The notes under the pieces were generated by a model. That model was not told the DNA's origin and made no database searches. It saw only the letters and a program-made list of their open reading frames with translations. Positions 6,452-7,629 of a stretch of 7,629 nt of DNA are shown piece by piece (within the stretch, counting starts at the first letter, position 1; every line of letters starts with the position of its first letter). Both the position numbers and the translations under genes were made by a program. Location: the NCBI GenBank assembly GCA_016844565.1, contig JAENJB010000050.1, forward strand, positions 1-7,629, written 5' to 3'. Origin of the DNA: Dehalococcoidia bacterium (GTDB lineage Bacteria > Chloroflexota > Dehalococcoidia > JAENJB01).

Positions 6452-7561
6452 CCTGACTAACATCCAGACAAAGGCCACCACCGCTGCCAGGATCAGAAAC
6501 CCCGAGCCCGCCACTACCATCTCCAGAGGCAGTCCAAATTCTTTCAGCAAATAGCCGAACACTCTCATGCCATTCCCCAGGGTGAGAAGGGCGACCGGAA
6601 TAAGGCTGAGCTTATCAGCCGCCATCGTTCGATTTAAGATAACCGGTGCGATCACTGGCGCATGGGCCAGAATCATGGTCCCGATGAAACCTACCGCCAG
6701 AGAGTGGATAGAAGTGTCCAACAGCGCCCGGCTGTCTTGTACCGAGGCATCGGCCACCACCAGCAGCAGCCCAAGGAACAACCAGCCATAGGCCAGCACC
6801 AAGTGGCGACCCAGATACAGGTGCAGCCCGCCATGCGCCATGCGTACCAACTTCAACTCACCCCGAACCAATGGCAGGACAGTCAATGCCAGCAGTAACG
6901 CCCACAGAGCCTGAAACAGAGGGAACCCCCAGACCATCTGGAACAGGAGCAGGAGAAAAGCCAGAGTCGCAGCCCAGAAACCCCATTTCATCCAGCCCTG
7001 GGCCTTTGGAGACAGGAAACGGCTCAACTCCACCCGCTCTCCGAGGATAGTGAGCATCGGGAAACCTAGTAGAAACAAGGTGAAAGGCAAGTTCCCCACC
7101 GCCGACAGCCATGCGGTGAGGACTACTCCCACCAGCATCACCACACCACCCACCATCATGAACCGCATCGGCAAAGGCTGAGCGCTCTTTCTGCCTACCG
7201 CATAAAGCACGTACAAGTAGAGAACGAAGCCTAGCGCCAGCAGCACAGTGCCCGCGATGTCGAGTGCCCGTTGACCTCCCAGTCCTCCGGCTAACTTGAG
7301 CCCAGCCCCAACGGCAACCAGGAACGGCATGGAGTGGATACTGCGGTTGAGGCCGAAGGGAAGCGCCCCGATGTACCGTTCCGTCACCAGGAGAATGGCC
7401 AGGGTCCCCACCACGAGCATCAGCCCATGATAGGCAAACATGGAAACCAGGGGAGGATTGCTCATCAGCCCCTGCATAGCGAACATCCGGAACACCCCAA
7501 CCACCAGAAACAGGAGGAAGAAAAGGACTGCCAGCGGCAAAACTAATAGCTGCGGCTTCAT
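6434..7561 (-). CDS. Polytopic membrane protein, divergent NnrS-like (putative haem/metal membrane protein)
   Basis: The 375 residues are strongly hydrophobic, with about 12 predicted membrane helices (roughly 5-27, 38-60, 76-95, 99-122, 133-154, 157-174, 193-212, 214-232, 253-272, 284-310, 318-336, 347-369), so it is an inner-membrane protein without a cleaved signal. Histidines stand at helix positions resembling NnrS, a haem-copper membrane protein of nitrogen-oxide stress: His45 in FAYHGLMLVVG, a cluster His243, His247, His253 in AHGGLHLYLGRHLVLAYGW, His286 in DTSIHSLAVGFIGTMILAH, and His300. The latter stretch matches the NnrS pattern of a His followed by VG..GTMIL. However, the NnrS GHTGR signature is replaced by APVIAPVILNR, so this is a distant relative at best and its function is unknown. 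ATG 7561 is supported by AGGGAGG (7567-7573 on this strand) 5 bases upstream. It is convergent with the operon and functionally unrelated on present evidence. Confidence 0.6.
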   Translation of the reverse strand: MKPQLLVLPLAVLFFLLFLVVGVFRMFAMQGLMSNPPLVSMFAYHGLMLVVGTLAILLVTERYIGALPFGLNRSIHSMPFLVAVGAGLKLAGGLGGQRALDIAGTVLLALGFVLYLYVLYAVGRKSAQPLPMRFMMVGGVVMLVGVVLTAWLSAVGNLPFTLFLLGFPMLTILGERVELSRFLSPKAQGWMKWGFWAATLAFLLLLFQMVWGFPLFQALWALLLALTVLPLVRGELKLVRMAHGGLHLYLGRHLVLAYGWLFLGLLLVVADASVQDSRALLDTSIHSLAVGFIGTMILAHAPVIAPVILNRTMAADKLSLIPVALLTLGNGMRVFGYLLKEFGLPLEMVVAGSGFLILAAVVAFVWMLVRSFRPA

Positions 7562-7566
7562 GCCCG

Positions 7567-7573
7567 CCTCCCT
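7567..7573 (-). promoter_or_regulatory. Ribosome binding site of the - strand membrane protein gene
   Basis: On the - strand the sequence reads AGGGAGG, then 5 bases, then ATG at 7561. This near-consensus site supports the chosen start. Confidence 0.75.
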
Positions 7574-7597
7574 GCGCTAGTGAATTCCTTCGAACGC

Positions 7598-7609
7598 TAT
7601 TATATAATA
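7598..7609 (-). promoter_or_regulatory. Candidate -10 region within a 12-bp AT palindrome upstream of the membrane protein gene
   Basis: The - strand carries a perfect TATAAT at 7604-7599, 38 bases upstream of the ATG at 7561. It lies in TATTATATAATA, a perfect 12-bp palindrome, so the + strand also has TATAAT (7603-7608). A good -35 box is not visible: 17 bases upstream the hexamer is ATTAGG, close to the window edge. CTATTAT is repeated at 7597-7603 and 7615-7621 (18 bases apart, + strand), which could be chance or a binding-site half. Low-GC content against the GC-rich surroundings supports a promoter. Confidence 0.45.
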
Positions 7610-7629
7610 CGCTTCTATTATCCTAATTG

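Noticed and set aside
1..7629. A novel multi-gene system, CRISPR array, mobile element, tRNA or riboswitch
   Set aside because: No repeat array, transposase, terminal inverted repeats or RNA-like structure was seen; the region reads as a conserved biosynthetic operon plus one membrane protein. Any T-box or attenuator would lie upstream of the window.

Overview
The window is mostly one branched-chain amino acid biosynthesis operon read on the + strand. Its order is ilvD (5'-truncated by the window edge), ilvB, ilvN, ilvC, leuA, and then a small DUF59/MIP18-family gene. A polytopic membrane protein gene on the - strand converges on the end of the operon and fills the rest of the window. There are no rRNA or tRNA genes, mobile elements or CRISPR arrays that I can see. 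No stretch longer than about 70 bases lacks a gene.

Layout: ilvD 1-1256 (partial), ilvB 1271-2992, ilvN 3016-3525, ilvC 3538-4530, leuA 4582-6141, DUF59 gene 6146-6451, all +. The NnrS-like membrane protein is at 6434-7561 on the - strand. Gaps between the + genes are 14, 23, 12, 51 and 4 bases, which fits a single transcript with coupled translation. The operon promoter and any leader or attenuator lie upstream of the window. The - strand gene overlaps the last + gene tail to tail by 18 bases and appears to have its own promoter near the right edge.

How the genes work together: IlvB (catalytic) and IlvN (valine-sensing) form acetohydroxyacid synthase. IlvC isomerises and reduces its product, and IlvD dehydrates that to the 2-oxoacid precursors of valine and isoleucine. 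LeuA diverts 2-oxoisovalerate to leucine. The DUF59 protein belongs to a family linked to Fe-S cluster assembly. IlvD, and the leucine-pathway isomerase LeuCD (not seen here), are Fe-S dehydratases, so a maturation role is plausible but unproven.

Organism: a moderately GC-rich bacterium with a single short (class I length) KARI. The order ilvD-ilvB-ilvN-ilvC-leuA recalls Dehalococcoidia (Chloroflexota), but that assignment rests on memory of gene order and protein style, not on a search.

Most of the window is ordinary core metabolism and I do not see a new multi-gene system. The points most worth a second look are the unusual cofactor loop of IlvC, the DUF59 gene at the end of the operon, and the divergent NnrS-like protein.
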